From positions 248,001 to 312,000 of the forward strand of contig JAQSDM010000005.1 of assembly GCA_029945945.1 (NCBI GenBank): a stretch of 64,000 nt of DNA. Direction: 5' to 3'. A model generated the notes under the pieces. That model was not told the origin of the DNA, ran no database searches, and saw nothing but the letters and a program-made list of their open reading frames with translations. The position numbers were made by a program, and so were the translations under genes. How positions within the stretch are numbered: position 1 is the first letter of the stretch; every line of letters starts with the position of its first letter. The DNA comes from Algoriphagus sp. Lineage in GTDB: Bacteria > Bacteroidota > Bacteroidia > Cytophagales > Cyclobacteriaceae. Shown here in pieces: positions 15,977 through 24,423 of this stretch.

Positions 15977-16435
15977 TTATCCGACTTTAATCTCCTTTGC
16001 GGGTTTAGTGATGGTCATTTTCTCTTTTGGAATGGAGACATGCAAAATCCCGTTTTCATATTTGGCGTTTATTTTATCTGAAATACTATTGTCAGGCAAG
16101 GCAAAAGAGCGGCAGAAGCTGTTGTAAGAATATTCTCTTCGCAGGTAATTCTTTTTCTCTTCTTTTTTCTCTTCCTCTTTTTCTGAGCTGATAGTCAGGT
16201 ATCCGTTGTCCACTTCCAGTTTGAAATCTTTCTTTTCAAGGCCAGGAGCGGCCATCTCAATTATGAATTCCTTTTCATTCTCGTCCACATTCACCGAAGG
16301 TACCCGGCTTGCTAAATCGAGTGAAGGAAAATCCCCGTTAAAATCCGGAAAACCAGAACCGAAAAATTTAGCGGGGTTGAAAATGTCGCTTGTCCAGGAA
16401 GGGAGAAAGCTTTCTTTTTTTGCTAAAGTTGCCAT
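15977..16435 (-). CDS. Small heat-shock protein, Hsp20/alpha-crystallin family (copy 1)
   Basis: A 152-residue ATP-independent holdase. The alpha-crystallin domain runs from about residue 35 to 135 (VDENEKEFIIEMAAPGLEKKDFKLEVDNGYL). It closes with the family A-x-x-x-n-G-I-L motif (AKYENGILHVSIPK) and a short C-terminal I-x-V tail (KEIKVG). The ATG at 16435 (MATLAKKE) is preferred to the upstream one at 16471. A second Hsp20 gene lies at 43159. The long AT-rich leader would be where heat control acts; no CIRCE-type repeat was seen. Confidence 0.92.
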   Translation of the reverse strand: MATLAKKESFLPSWTSDIFNPAKFFGSGFPDFNGDFPSLDLASRVPSVNVDENEKEFIIEMAAPGLEKKDFKLEVDNGYLTISSEKEEEKKEEKKNYLRREYSYNSFCRSFALPDNSISDKINAKYENGILHVSIPKEKMTITKPAKEIKVG

Positions 16436-16945
16436 TGTATTAGTATTTAAGTTTAAAATTAAATTACCCAATTAAAGTACGATAATAATGATAAAAAATC
16501 AAGGTTAAGTGCCATAGAAATATGTGATTTTCATCAGATTATGGGCTGGAATCAGGCGAAATTATTTTTTTTAAAATTGATTCTTAAGATAATGACTTTG
16601 AGAAAAGTAAGATTTGGAAAGGAGGGAATGGGAGGTAATTGGCAACCTGAAAGCCTTTTTTGGGGGGTGTAGTTTTAGGAAAGGAACAGGAGCCTGATTT
16701 TTAAAATGAGCTAAAAGGAATCCCAATTTCCGGAAATTTTGAAAAATATATTTCAAAGGAGATTTAACCAGAGTATATTTTTCTAAGTAGAAATATTAAA
16801 TTGTTAAATCATTGACTTTGAGTAATTAAAGAAAAAAGAATGGGAAAAATTTCCTGTCTCATAGGTGGAGTCCAGAGACCACATTAAAAAAAACGGGGCG
16901 AAGCCGAAAAGCCAGATGAGTAGGCAGTATTTATTTTTACCCATT
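16436..16945. other. AT-rich intergenic gap, no gene seen
   Basis: A gap of 510 bases between divergent genes with poly-A/poly-T stretches and no supported frame. TATATTTTTC near 16774 and similar AT motifs could be promoter elements for either side. No repeat, terminator or structured element stands out. Confidence 0.5.
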
Positions 16946-17218
16946 ATGCCAAAATATATTATTGAACGAGAAATACCCAACGCGGGTAGTCTCACCCCTG
17001 AACAACTCAAAGGGATATCACAGACTTCCTGCGGAGTACTGAAGTCTATGGGACCGGAAATCGTATGGGTGCAGAGTTATGTCACCGATGATAAAATCTA
17101 TTGTGTGTACATCGCTCCAAATGAAGAAATGGTCAGAGAGCACGCCATGAAAGGTGGTTTTCCTGCCAATTCCATCCAGAAAGTGGCAACCATCATAGAT
17201 GCAGCAACTGCTGAATAA
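16946..17218 (+). CDS. DUF4242-family small protein
   Basis: A 90-residue ferredoxin-like-fold protein of the DUF4242 family. It starts MPKYIIEREIPNAGSLT and contains the usual VQSYVTDDKIYCVYIAPNEE and REHA..GGFPANSI blocks. Some relatives are described as nickel-binding; no reaction can be assigned. The ATG at 16946 is chosen because the family begins at this M-P-K/R-Y-I-I-E text. Single gene with its own terminator. Confidence 0.87.
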   Translation: MPKYIIEREIPNAGSLTPEQLKGISQTSCGVLKSMGPEIVWVQSYVTDDKIYCVYIAPNEEMVREHAMKGGFPANSIQKVATIIDAATAE

Positions 17219-17525
17219 TCGGGACTTTTGAAAAATCGTCTTTGCCTTAATATTACAGGTGTGGCTTTCAGTCACACTTTTTTTTGTTCAACCCTCATGG
17301 CGATGGATGTTGATTTTAAGCATTTTCGGGTTGGTGCTTTTTTCGAAATCAGGTTGGACTAGATCTCAAAACTCTGGATTAAGCTATTTCCGAAATTCAC
17401 CTCGAAAAAGATTGAATGCATAGAGTTCTATATTTTGAGTGGAGATCGGAATTCAATTTTCCTTAAGCCCTATCCTTAAAATGGAATTATCTCTTAAATT
17501 GGATTCACCAAATCCTTCACTTTTC
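17219..17525. other. Gap with terminator, otherwise nothing recognised
   Basis: Holds the terminator of the DUF4242 gene (17259-17285) and then AT-rich sequence leading to the FISUMP gene. TATATTTTG near 17430 is a loose -7 box match. No other feature seen. Confidence 0.5.
17259..17285 (+). terminator. Rho-independent terminator of the DUF4242 gene
   Basis: GTGTG (17259-17263) pairs with CACAC (17273-17277) around a 9-base loop, followed by eight T residues. Confidence 0.75.
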
Positions 17526-18179
17526 ATGAAAACACTACTGGTCTCGTTGTTCGCTTTTTGCCTTTACCCATTATTAGGTCAATCTCAGGTTACTGACATT
17601 GCCGGAAAAACCTATAAAACGGTCACCATTGGGAATCAAACCTGGATGGCAGAAAATCTCAATGTGGTTTTGTTCAGAAATGGGGATTCGATCCTGGTAA
17701 CCAAAACTCAAAGAGAGTGGTACGATGCGAATAACGCCGGAATTCCTGCCTGCATCAATTTCCGATATTCCGAGGATTTTGGGGAAATCTATGGTAAGAT
17801 GTACAATTGGTATGCGGTGACAGACGAAAGAGGATTGGCCCCTGAGGGTTGGAGCATTCCAACAGATGCCGATTGGGACACACTGACAATGGCCATAGGT
17901 GGACCGGAAGGGGCCATGAAAAAGATCAAAAGTACCGAAGGTTGGACTAGTACAAATAACGAGGCGAATGATGAAACTGGCTTTGGGGGAATTGCTACAG
18001 GGATGGTTGAGCCTGATGGAAGATTTATTGATGTTGGATTTTTTGGTTACTGGTGGACCAGAGATGAGCGCGATGGGGATGGCCTCAAGCGAATGATCTC
18101 ATTTGAAAACCAAAACTTTGTTGGCAATTCAACTCTTGGCAAGGGGAATGGACTTACTGTTAGATGTTTGAAGGATTGA
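17526..18179 (+). CDS. Secreted FISUMP-domain protein (copy 1)
   Basis: A 217-residue exported protein. A signal peptide (MKTLLVSLFAFCLYPLLGQS) is followed by one FISUMP domain: GKTYKTVTIGNQTWMAENLN, MYNWYAV, APEGWSIPTDADW, and a C-terminal GLTVRCLKD in place of the common SVRCVKD. FISUMP domains are frequent in Bacteroidota and Fibrobacteres envelope proteins; their role is unknown. The ATG at 17526 begins the signal peptide. A close paralogue lies at 23164, so a dispersed duplication is likely. Confidence 0.9.
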   Translation: MKTLLVSLFAFCLYPLLGQSQVTDIAGKTYKTVTIGNQTWMAENLNVVLFRNGDSILVTKTQREWYDANNAGIPACINFRYSEDFGEIYGKMYNWYAVTDERGLAPEGWSIPTDADWDTLTMAIGGPEGAMKKIKSTEGWTSTNNEANDETGFGGIATGMVEPDGRFIDVGFFGYWWTRDERDGDGLKRMISFENQNFVGNSTLGKGNGLTVRCLKD

Positions 18180-18358
18180 TTCTTACTCCATTTTCAGTTA
18201 GAATTCTCGTCCAAAAATAGAAAACTCTTCCACAGATGCCGGGTAGCTTTTTTCTGATCTTCCAATTTGAAGGGTAAAGTGTAAATCTCTATTGTTTCTT
18301 TTTGAACCAATAAAATATATTCCGTTCTTGACAGGACCTTAACCCTAAATTCCTGTCA

Positions 18359-19897
18359 ATGAAAACGATCCTTTCCATTTTTTTACTGGCTCTGGCACTT
18401 TCCTGTTCCTCGCCCGAAGTTGAAAATAAACTTGATGTCAATTCGGTTATCACGGATGCAGGAATGGTTTCAGGGAAATTGGTCGGATCAGATTCTGTTA
18501 AAACTTTCATGGGAATTCCCTTTGCTGCTCCACCTGTAGGTGAATTCCGCTGGAAAGCTCCTCAGCCCGTTCAGTCATGGGAGGGAATTAGAGAATGTGT
18601 GGAAAATCCGGCTTCGGCCATGCAAAATCCGCCGGTTCCTTTTTTCGCCTGGTCGGAAGAATTTCTGATTCCTAAAGAACCTATTTCTGAAGATTGCCTT
18701 TACCTGAATGTATGGACGGCAGCCGAAAATCCTGATGAAAAACGCCCGGTGATGGTTTGGATTCACGGAGGAGGATTTAGTGGAGGATCGGGAACGGTAC
18801 CGCTTTATGACGGAGAAGAATTGGCAAAAAAGGGAATCGTGGTGGTTACGATCAATTACCGACTCGGGATTTTCGGATTTCTGGCGCATCCCGAACTCAC
18901 TGCCGAAAACCCCGATCAAACTTCCGGAAACTATGGGATTCTGGATCAGATCGCAGCGCTGGAATGGGTCAAAAAGAACATTACTGCATTTGGAGGAGAT
19001 CCTGATAATGTTACCGTTGCAGGCCAATCCGCCGGGGCATTCGCGGTCAATGCCCTCGTGGCTTCTACAAAAGCAAAAGGACTTTTTCATAAAGCGATTG
19101 CCCAAAGTGGTGCTATGTTTAATCGGGGAACAGGTTTAGTTTCGGGTATAAAGGGAGCTGAGGAAAGAGGTCAGGAACTTACAAAAGGAATGGGCATAGA
19201 ATCCATTGCAGCTTTGAGGGGCATCGCTGCCGACAGTCTGCTGAAAATTCCCGGTCGATTTGGTCCTGTGGTAGACGGAAAAGTGATCCCCAACGTGAAA
19301 GAGACTTTTGAGAATTCTGCTCATTCAGATGTCCCTTTGTTGACTGGTTGGAATGCTGACGACAATGTGTCTTTTGGCCCGGAAGTTACCCCTGCCCAAT
19401 TCAAGGAAAATGCAAAGAAACAGTATGGAGGCAGGGCTGGAGAATATCTTCAACTTTTCCCTGCTGAAAATGAAGTTGAATTGAAAGAAACTCAGGGAAT
19501 CATCTCTGAATTAAACTTCGGTTTCCAAAACTATACCTGGGCAAAAATGCAGACAGAAAAGGGTCAGAATGATGTCTATGTCTATTATTTCACCAGAGTT
19601 CCACCTGGTGAACCCAATTATGGAGCGTTTCACTCAGCTGAGTTCAGTTATGCTTTCCATACGCTTAATAAGTGGAACCGGCCTTTTGAAAAGGTAGACT
19701 ATGAATTGGAAGAAAACATGTCTGAGTATTGGGTGAATTTCATTAAAACCGGAAATCCAAACGGAAAAGGGAGGCCGGTACAATGGCCGGTTTTTGATCC
19801 TCAAAATCCTATGGTTTTGGAGCTGGGTACTAACATTAATGTAAGAAACATCCCGTATTGGGAGCAGTTGAAGTTTTTGGAAGAATTTAACAAATAG
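18359..19897 (+). CDS. Type-B carboxylesterase, lipoprotein
   Basis: A 512-residue alpha/beta-hydrolase of the carboxylesterase type B family. The lipobox (LALSC, about residue 16) puts it outside the cytoplasm, anchored to a membrane. The oxyanion HGGGF is at 136-140, the nucleophile is S224 in AGQSAGAFA, and the catalytic histidine is in YGAFHSAEFSYAF near 425. It hydrolyses ester bonds. Three bases after its stop a CitMHS transporter begins, followed by the AtuA pair. This suggests that an ester is cleaved outside the cytoplasm and the released organic acid is imported. Confidence 0.92.
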   Translation: MKTILSIFLLALALSCSSPEVENKLDVNSVITDAGMVSGKLVGSDSVKTFMGIPFAAPPVGEFRWKAPQPVQSWEGIRECVENPASAMQNPPVPFFAWSEEFLIPKEPISEDCLYLNVWTAAENPDEKRPVMVWIHGGGFSGGSGTVPLYDGEELAKKGIVVVTINYRLGIFGFLAHPELTAENPDQTSGNYGILDQIAALEWVKKNITAFGGDPDNVTVAGQSAGAFAVNALVASTKAKGLFHKAIAQSGAMFNRGTGLVSGIKGAEERGQELTKGMGIESIAALRGIAADSLLKIPGRFGPVVDGKVIPNVKETFENSAHSDVPLLTGWNADDNVSFGPEVTPAQFKENAKKQYGGRAGEYLQLFPAENEVELKETQGIISELNFGFQNYTWAKMQTEKGQNDVYVYYFTRVPPGEPNYGAFHSAEFSYAFHTLNKWNRPFEKVDYELEENMSEYWVNFIKTGNPNGKGRPVQWPVFDPQNPMVLELGTNINVRNIPYWEQLKFLEEFNK

Positions 19898-19900
19898 CCA

Positions 19901-21187
19901 ATGCTCGCATCTTTAGGATTGATTACAATTCTGCTTTTGCTTTTTTTGGTCATCACCAAAAAAGCTTCCCCTGTCATCGCACTTACCCTGGTTCCGATAG
20001 TGACAGGCATCGCAGCCGGCAAAATGATGGAACTTCCCGGAATGATCGGAGAAGGGCTACAGGCTATCGCTCCCACCGGGGTAATGTTTGTCTTTGCCAT
20101 TCTGTTTTTTGGTATCCTACTGGATGCCGGGACTTTTCGGCCGATTATCGATAAGCTATTGAAAATAGCCGGAAATGATCCGGTAAAAATTTCTCTGGCA
20201 ACTGCGGTTTTGGCGATGATGATCCACTTGGACGGTTCTGGAGCAGTTACTTTTTTGGTTGTGATTCCTGCGATGGTTCCCATTTATGATCAGCTGGGAA
20301 TGCAGAGGATTACGTTGGCGTGTATAGTAGCGCTTGCGGCCGGCACGATGAATATTCTGCCTTGGGGCGGTCCTACGATTCGGGCTGCAACTGCATTGAA
20401 CATTCCTGTTACGGAGCTCTTCAATCCGATTTTGATTCCCTTTCTGGCAGGACTGGTTACGGTATTGGTTATTGCTTTTTTTCTTGGGAAAAAAGAGAAA
20501 AAGCGAATCGTCCCTTTTGAAGGAAAGGCTGTGGTCATCAAAGGTGCAATCACGGATGATCTGGCTAGACCAAAGCTTTTTTGGGTGAATATTTTCCTGA
20601 TTCTAGCTGCAATAAGTATGATCATTCTTGCCTGGGCGCCTCCGTATGTGGTATTCATGGTAGTTTTCGCTTTAGCCCTTCTGATTAATTACCCAAAAGT
20701 CGAAGAGCAAAAAATGCGCATTGATGCTCATGCAAAAGAGGCTATGCTGATGGCAAGTATTCTCTTTGCGGCAGGCTGCTTCACAGGAATTCTCAAAGGG
20801 AGTGGCATGATGGAAGCGATGGCAGGGAATGTTCAATCATTCCTTCCGGAACAATTAGGTCGCCAACTGCCAATTCTGACAGGAATATTGTCCATGCCGG
20901 CAAGTCTTCTTTTCGATCCGGATTCCTTCTATTTTGGAATTTTGCCTTTGCTGGCTTCCACTGCAGAGCATTTTAATGTAAGCGCGATCGAAGTCGGACA
21001 GGCTGCGATCATGGGTCAGATGACGACCGGATTTCCGATTAGTCCACTCACAGGATCCACGTTTTTGCTTGTCGGGTTGGCAGGAGTTGACTTGGGGGAC
21101 CATCAGTTGAAAACCATCCCACTGGCATTTCTGGTGACACTTGTTATCCTGACAGTTTCGGTTTTAATGGGGATTATCACAGTTTAG
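19901..21187 (+). CDS. CitMHS-family citrate/organic-acid transporter
   Basis: A 428-residue inner-membrane transporter with about twelve hydrophobic segments. Its text (MLASLGLITILLLLFLVITKK; AGTMNILPWGGPTIRAATAL; PISPLTGSTFLLVGLAG) fits the CitMHS branch of ion transporters that take up metal-citrate complexes. Both re-entrant-loop-like motifs (PWGGPT and SPLTGS) are intact. It begins 3 bases after the esterase gene. The substrate may be another carboxylate; citrate is only the family's best-known one. Two tandem 91-bp elements separate it from the atuA-like gene. Confidence 0.88.
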   Translation: MLASLGLITILLLLFLVITKKASPVIALTLVPIVTGIAAGKMMELPGMIGEGLQAIAPTGVMFVFAILFFGILLDAGTFRPIIDKLLKIAGNDPVKISLATAVLAMMIHLDGSGAVTFLVVIPAMVPIYDQLGMQRITLACIVALAAGTMNILPWGGPTIRAATALNIPVTELFNPILIPFLAGLVTVLVIAFFLGKKEKKRIVPFEGKAVVIKGAITDDLARPKLFWVNIFLILAAISMIILAWAPPYVVFMVVFALALLINYPKVEEQKMRIDAHAKEAMLMASILFAAGCFTGILKGSGMMEAMAGNVQSFLPEQLGRQLPILTGILSMPASLLFDPDSFYFGILPLLASTAEHFNVSAIEVGQAAIMGQMTTGFPISPLTGSTFLLVGLAGVDLGDHQLKTIPLAFLVTLVILTVSVLMGIITV

Positions 21188-21189
21188 CC

Positions 21190-21280
21190 ATGAAATCGAA
21201 CATGACGGGTTCGTCACACACTGGAATGATTATAAACCATGCGAGATTCCATCTGACCATAAAAAAACAATTATATACAG
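21190..21280 (+). repeat. 91-bp structured element, copy B
   Basis: First of two tandem copies between the CitMHS and AtuA genes. It has the inner hairpin TGACG-ggtt-CGTCA, the CACACTGGAATGATTAT block and the right arm CCATGCGAGATTCCATCTG. It ends ATACAG and is followed directly by the ATGAAATCG of copy C. It starts 2 bases after the transporter's stop codon. Confidence 0.9.
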
Positions 21281-21371
21281 ATGAAATCGAGAATGACGCA
21301 GACGTCACACAGAGGAATGATTATTAGCCATGCGAGATTCCATCTGGCCTTTTTTATCAAATTATAATCAG
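21281..21371 (+). repeat. 91-bp structured element, copy C
   Basis: Second tandem copy, ending at the base before the AtuA start codon. The inner hairpin is TGACG-caga-CGTCA: the loop differs from copies A, B and D but the stem is kept. The outer arms are CAGATGAAATCGAGAATG (starting 21278) and CCATGCGAGATTCCATCTG. Confidence 0.9.
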
Positions 21372-22694
21372 ATGAAAGAAAAAATCAGAATAGGTTGTGG
21401 CGCAGGTTTTTCGGGTGACCGAATCGAGCCGGCTTTGATCCTGACGGAAAAAGGAAATCTGGACTACCTGGTGCTGGAATGCCTCGCTGAGCGGACCATT
21501 GCTTTGGCACAAAAGCGAAAGCAACAAGATCCGAATACCGGATTTGATGTCTTATTGGAACGAAGGATGGAAGGTCTGCTGCCTTTATTGCTCCACCATA
21601 ATACCCGACTGATTACGAATATGGGTGCGGCAAACCCGCTTGCAGGTGCCCAAAAAATCCTGGAACTGGCAGCCAGAAAAGGCCTGAAAGTCAAAGTGGC
21701 GGTAGTTCTGGGAGATGATGTTTTTGATTCGATTTCCGGAAATGAACTTTCGATGGAAGGAAATAAGCCGCTGCATTCCTATGGGCAACTTGTTTCGGCC
21801 AATGCTTACCTGGGAATAGATGCGATTTTGCCGGCATTGAAAACTGATGCTCACATCATTCTGACAGGAAGAGTGGCGGATCCATCTTTGTTTTTGGCAC
21901 CTATGATCCATGAATTCAAGTGGGACGAGGATGATTTTAAACTGATGGGAAAAGGTACCGTCATCGGTCATTTGCTGGAATGCGCAGGACAAATAACCGG
22001 TGGGTATTTTGCTGATCCCGTGAGTAAACCAATCCCCAACATGCATGAATTGGGTCATCCGTTTGTGGATGTTTTTTGGGACGGTACCGGTATCATTTCT
22101 AAAGTGGATGGAACAGGTGGCGCTATTTCCATTCAAAATTCCAAGGAGCAACTTCTCTATGAAGTCATCGATCCGGGGAATTATTTCACTCCTGACGTGA
22201 TCGCAGATTTTCAAAAGGTCCATTTTGAAGAAATCGGAACAGATCAGATAAAAGTCAGTGGAGGTACCGGTAAAACCCGGCCGGAAACTTTGAAAGTTAG
22301 TGTAGGATTTCAAGCAGGCTTCATAGGGGAAGGAGAAATTTCCTACGCCGGAGCCAATGCTTCAGAGCGGGCAAGACTGGCCGGAGAAATTATTCAGAAG
22401 CGAATCGGACACCTTTATCAGGAGTTTCGGATAGATTACATTGGCATGAGTTCGCTGCACGGAGAGAAACTTTCTTCTCATTCAAATCCCTATGAAATCA
22501 GACTGCGAATCTCCGGAAAAAGTCCGGACAAAACGGTTGCCGGATTGGTAGGAGAGGAAGTGGAGGCGCTTTATACCAATGGGCCGGCAGGAGGCGGAGG
22601 CGCCAGAAAATATGTGCATGAAGTGTTGGGGGTTGTCTCGATTCTGAAGAACAGGTATGAAATCAAATCCGAAATTAGACTCTTCGAATCATGA
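21372..22694 (+). CDS. AtuA-family (DUF1446) protein, large part
   Basis: A 440-residue AtuA/DUF1446 protein: KIRIGCGAGFSGDRIEPA at the N-terminus, then TNMGAANPLAGAQKI, ILTGRVADPSLFLAP and GGYFADP. AtuA belongs to the acyclic terpene utilisation pathway in Pseudomonas, but most homologues have no known substrate. In many relatives a small C-terminal domain is fused; here it is a separate gene overlapping by 4 bases (ATGA). The start at 21372 lies exactly at the end of a 91-bp element. Confidence 0.9.
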   Translation: MKEKIRIGCGAGFSGDRIEPALILTEKGNLDYLVLECLAERTIALAQKRKQQDPNTGFDVLLERRMEGLLPLLLHHNTRLITNMGAANPLAGAQKILELAARKGLKVKVAVVLGDDVFDSISGNELSMEGNKPLHSYGQLVSANAYLGIDAILPALKTDAHIILTGRVADPSLFLAPMIHEFKWDEDDFKLMGKGTVIGHLLECAGQITGGYFADPVSKPIPNMHELGHPFVDVFWDGTGIISKVDGTGGAISIQNSKEQLLYEVIDPGNYFTPDVIADFQKVHFEEIGTDQIKVSGGTGKTRPETLKVSVGFQAGFIGEGEISYAGANASERARLAGEIIQKRIGHLYQEFRIDYIGMSSLHGEKLSSHSNPYEIRLRISGKSPDKTVAGLVGEEVEALYTNGPAGGGGARKYVHEVLGVVSILKNRYEIKSEIRLFES

Positions 22695-23020
22695 AAAAAA
22701 AGCTTGCTGAAATCGCCCATAGCCGCGCGGGAGACAAAGGAAATACGCTGATACTTTCTTTGATTCCATTTCAAGAGGAAGATTTTGATTTCTTGGTAAA
22801 AGAAGTAACCGCTGCGAAAGTGAAAACACACCTTTCTCATCAAGTCAAAGGGGAAATCACCCGATACGTTTTGCCCGAGCTAAAAGCAATTCAGTTTACC
22901 TGTCTCGATGCATTGGCAGGTGGAGTGACTACCTCACTCGCGATGGATGCCCATGGGAAAAGCCTGAGTTATGCTTTGCTGGAAATGGAGGTTGAGTTGG
23001 ATTCGGGACCCTCTCAATAA
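22691..23020 (+). CDS. AtuA-associated small domain protein
   Basis: A 109-residue protein corresponding to the C-terminal domain of fused AtuA proteins: LAEIAHSRAGDKGNTLILSL near the start and DALAGGVTTSLAMDAHGKSL near the end. It overlaps the preceding gene by ATGA, so the two halves are translationally coupled and probably form one complex. No reaction can be assigned. The last 10 residues are acidic and likely disordered. Confidence 0.87.
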   Translation: MKKKLAEIAHSRAGDKGNTLILSLIPFQEEDFDFLVKEVTAAKVKTHLSHQVKGEITRYVLPELKAIQFTCLDALAGGVTTSLAMDAHGKSLSYALLEMEVELDSGPSQ

Positions 23021-23163
23021 AGTTTCCTGAAGTGCTGTTATGAAAATTTTAACCAGTTTAGCCTTCTTTTTTTGAAGAATACGGGTTTTTCAGTAGGTAG
23101 GGACTCTTGGATGGAATTGGCTCAATTTAGTACTTTTAGGGAAGCTAAATACCAGCATTTTCT

Positions 23164-23811
23164 ATGAAAAAACACTATCTCTTTACACTGATTTTCTTCC
23201 TGATTTGCTTATTATCATTCGCCCAGCAAGTAGTAATCGATGGACAAACCTACAAAACCGTAAAAATCGGAAGCCAAACCTGGATGGCTGAAAATCTCAA
23301 CGTCACCAAATTCAGAAACGGTGAAGATATCCCGCTTGCTTTGGTTGAAGAAGAATGGTGGATGGGGGGAGAAGATGGCATTCCTGCCTACGTAGATGTA
23401 GAATTCGATTCAGAAAATGGCCAATTTTTTGGGAAGCTGTATAACTATTTCGCTGTATCTGACCCAAGGGGAATCGCACCGGAAGGATGGAGAGTGCCCA
23501 CTGATGCAGATTGGGCAGCGCTTGCTGCTTCCCTTGGAGGACCAGAAGTTGCCACAGCCAAGCTAAAAAGTTCAGAAGGTTGGTTGGAAGAAAACGGAAC
23601 AAACGAAAGCGGATTTACAGCATTTCCGGTCGGCAGCATCGATGCAGATGGCTACTTCCTTGATCAGGGATTTTTCGGATTTTTCTGGAGTAGTACAGAA
23701 AACGATGGCTTCGTTCTAAACAGAAGCTTGTCTGAAAACAAATATCCCTTCGAAGCCGCTGAAAGCTTCAAGAGCAATGGGTTTTCACTTCGGTTGATCA
23801 AGGTTGAGTAA
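23164..23811 (+). CDS. Secreted FISUMP-domain protein (copy 2)
   Basis: A 215-residue paralogue of the gene at 17526: signal peptide (to about LLSFAQ), then GQTYKTVKIGSQTWMAENLN, LYNYFAV, APEGWRVPTDADW, GFFWSSTEN and the closing FSLRLIKVE. A TACTTTTAG box near 23133 may be part of its promoter. Function unknown, envelope location likely. Confidence 0.9.
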   Translation: MKKHYLFTLIFFLICLLSFAQQVVIDGQTYKTVKIGSQTWMAENLNVTKFRNGEDIPLALVEEEWWMGGEDGIPAYVDVEFDSENGQFFGKLYNYFAVSDPRGIAPEGWRVPTDADWAALAASLGGPEVATAKLKSSEGWLEENGTNESGFTAFPVGSIDADGYFLDQGFFGFFWSSTENDGFVLNRSLSENKYPFEAAESFKSNGFSLRLIKVE

Positions 23812-24007
23812 GTTTTTCCGAAAATCTTAATTGGGAATTAATTTCACCTAAATCCACCTCAGGATACGAGCTGTCGTGCACTTCCATCCGGAGATGCAGT
23901 TAAAATTTATTTGCTGATTCCGCTCACTAATTGGATCCTTTTAATTTCAATTCAACCATTTTAATGTCAACCTCGTGTAAAGAATACTGCTTTCAAAAAT
24001 AACTGTC

Positions 24008-24388
24008 ATGAAATACTTGGGTGTATTCTTTTTAATGGTTTTGGCCTTCGGATGTGAGTCTGTAGACTCCGAAAATCCGGTTGTCTATCCATCCGATATG
24101 CAGGAAGTATACAAGGAAATGGTATCACTTTCTGAATCCGAAACCTGCTCTGATTCCACGCAATGGCTTTTTACGGCGTATGGCTCAAAAGCCTGTGGCG
24201 GGCCGATTGGCTACATTGCTTATTCCAAAAAAATAGATCAGGATTATTTCCTGGGCCTGGTAGACAGATTCACTGAACTTCAGGCAGAATACAACCAAAA
24301 AACCGGAGCGGTCTCAGACTGCGCATTGGCAATCAGACCCACTGGTGTTTCCTGCGAAAATGGAAAACCGAAGTTTATATACAGCTAG
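24008..24388 (+). CDS. Hypothetical lipoprotein with conserved-looking cysteines
   Basis: A 126-residue predicted lipoprotein, not recognised. The lipobox is AFGC (residue ~16). The mature part has Cys in SETCSDS, KACGGPIGYIAY, SDCALA and VSCENGKP, enough for two disulfides. The middle part is helical (KKIDQDYFLGLVDRFTELQAEYNQ). It lies convergent to the methylmalonyl-CoA mutase operon, with no link to it visible. Confidence 0.75.
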   Translation: MKYLGVFFLMVLAFGCESVDSENPVVYPSDMQEVYKEMVSLSESETCSDSTQWLFTAYGSKACGGPIGYIAYSKKIDQDYFLGLVDRFTELQAEYNQKTGAVSDCALAIRPTGVSCENGKPKFIYS

Positions 24389-24423
24389 AGATTTTGGAGG
24401 GATAAATTGATGGATGGTAAGAT

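Noticed and set aside
21190-21371. A transposon end or insertion sequence
   Set aside because: No transposase, and the copies keep a fixed 91-92 bp relation to start codons, which fits a leader element better than an IS remnant, although mobility is not excluded.
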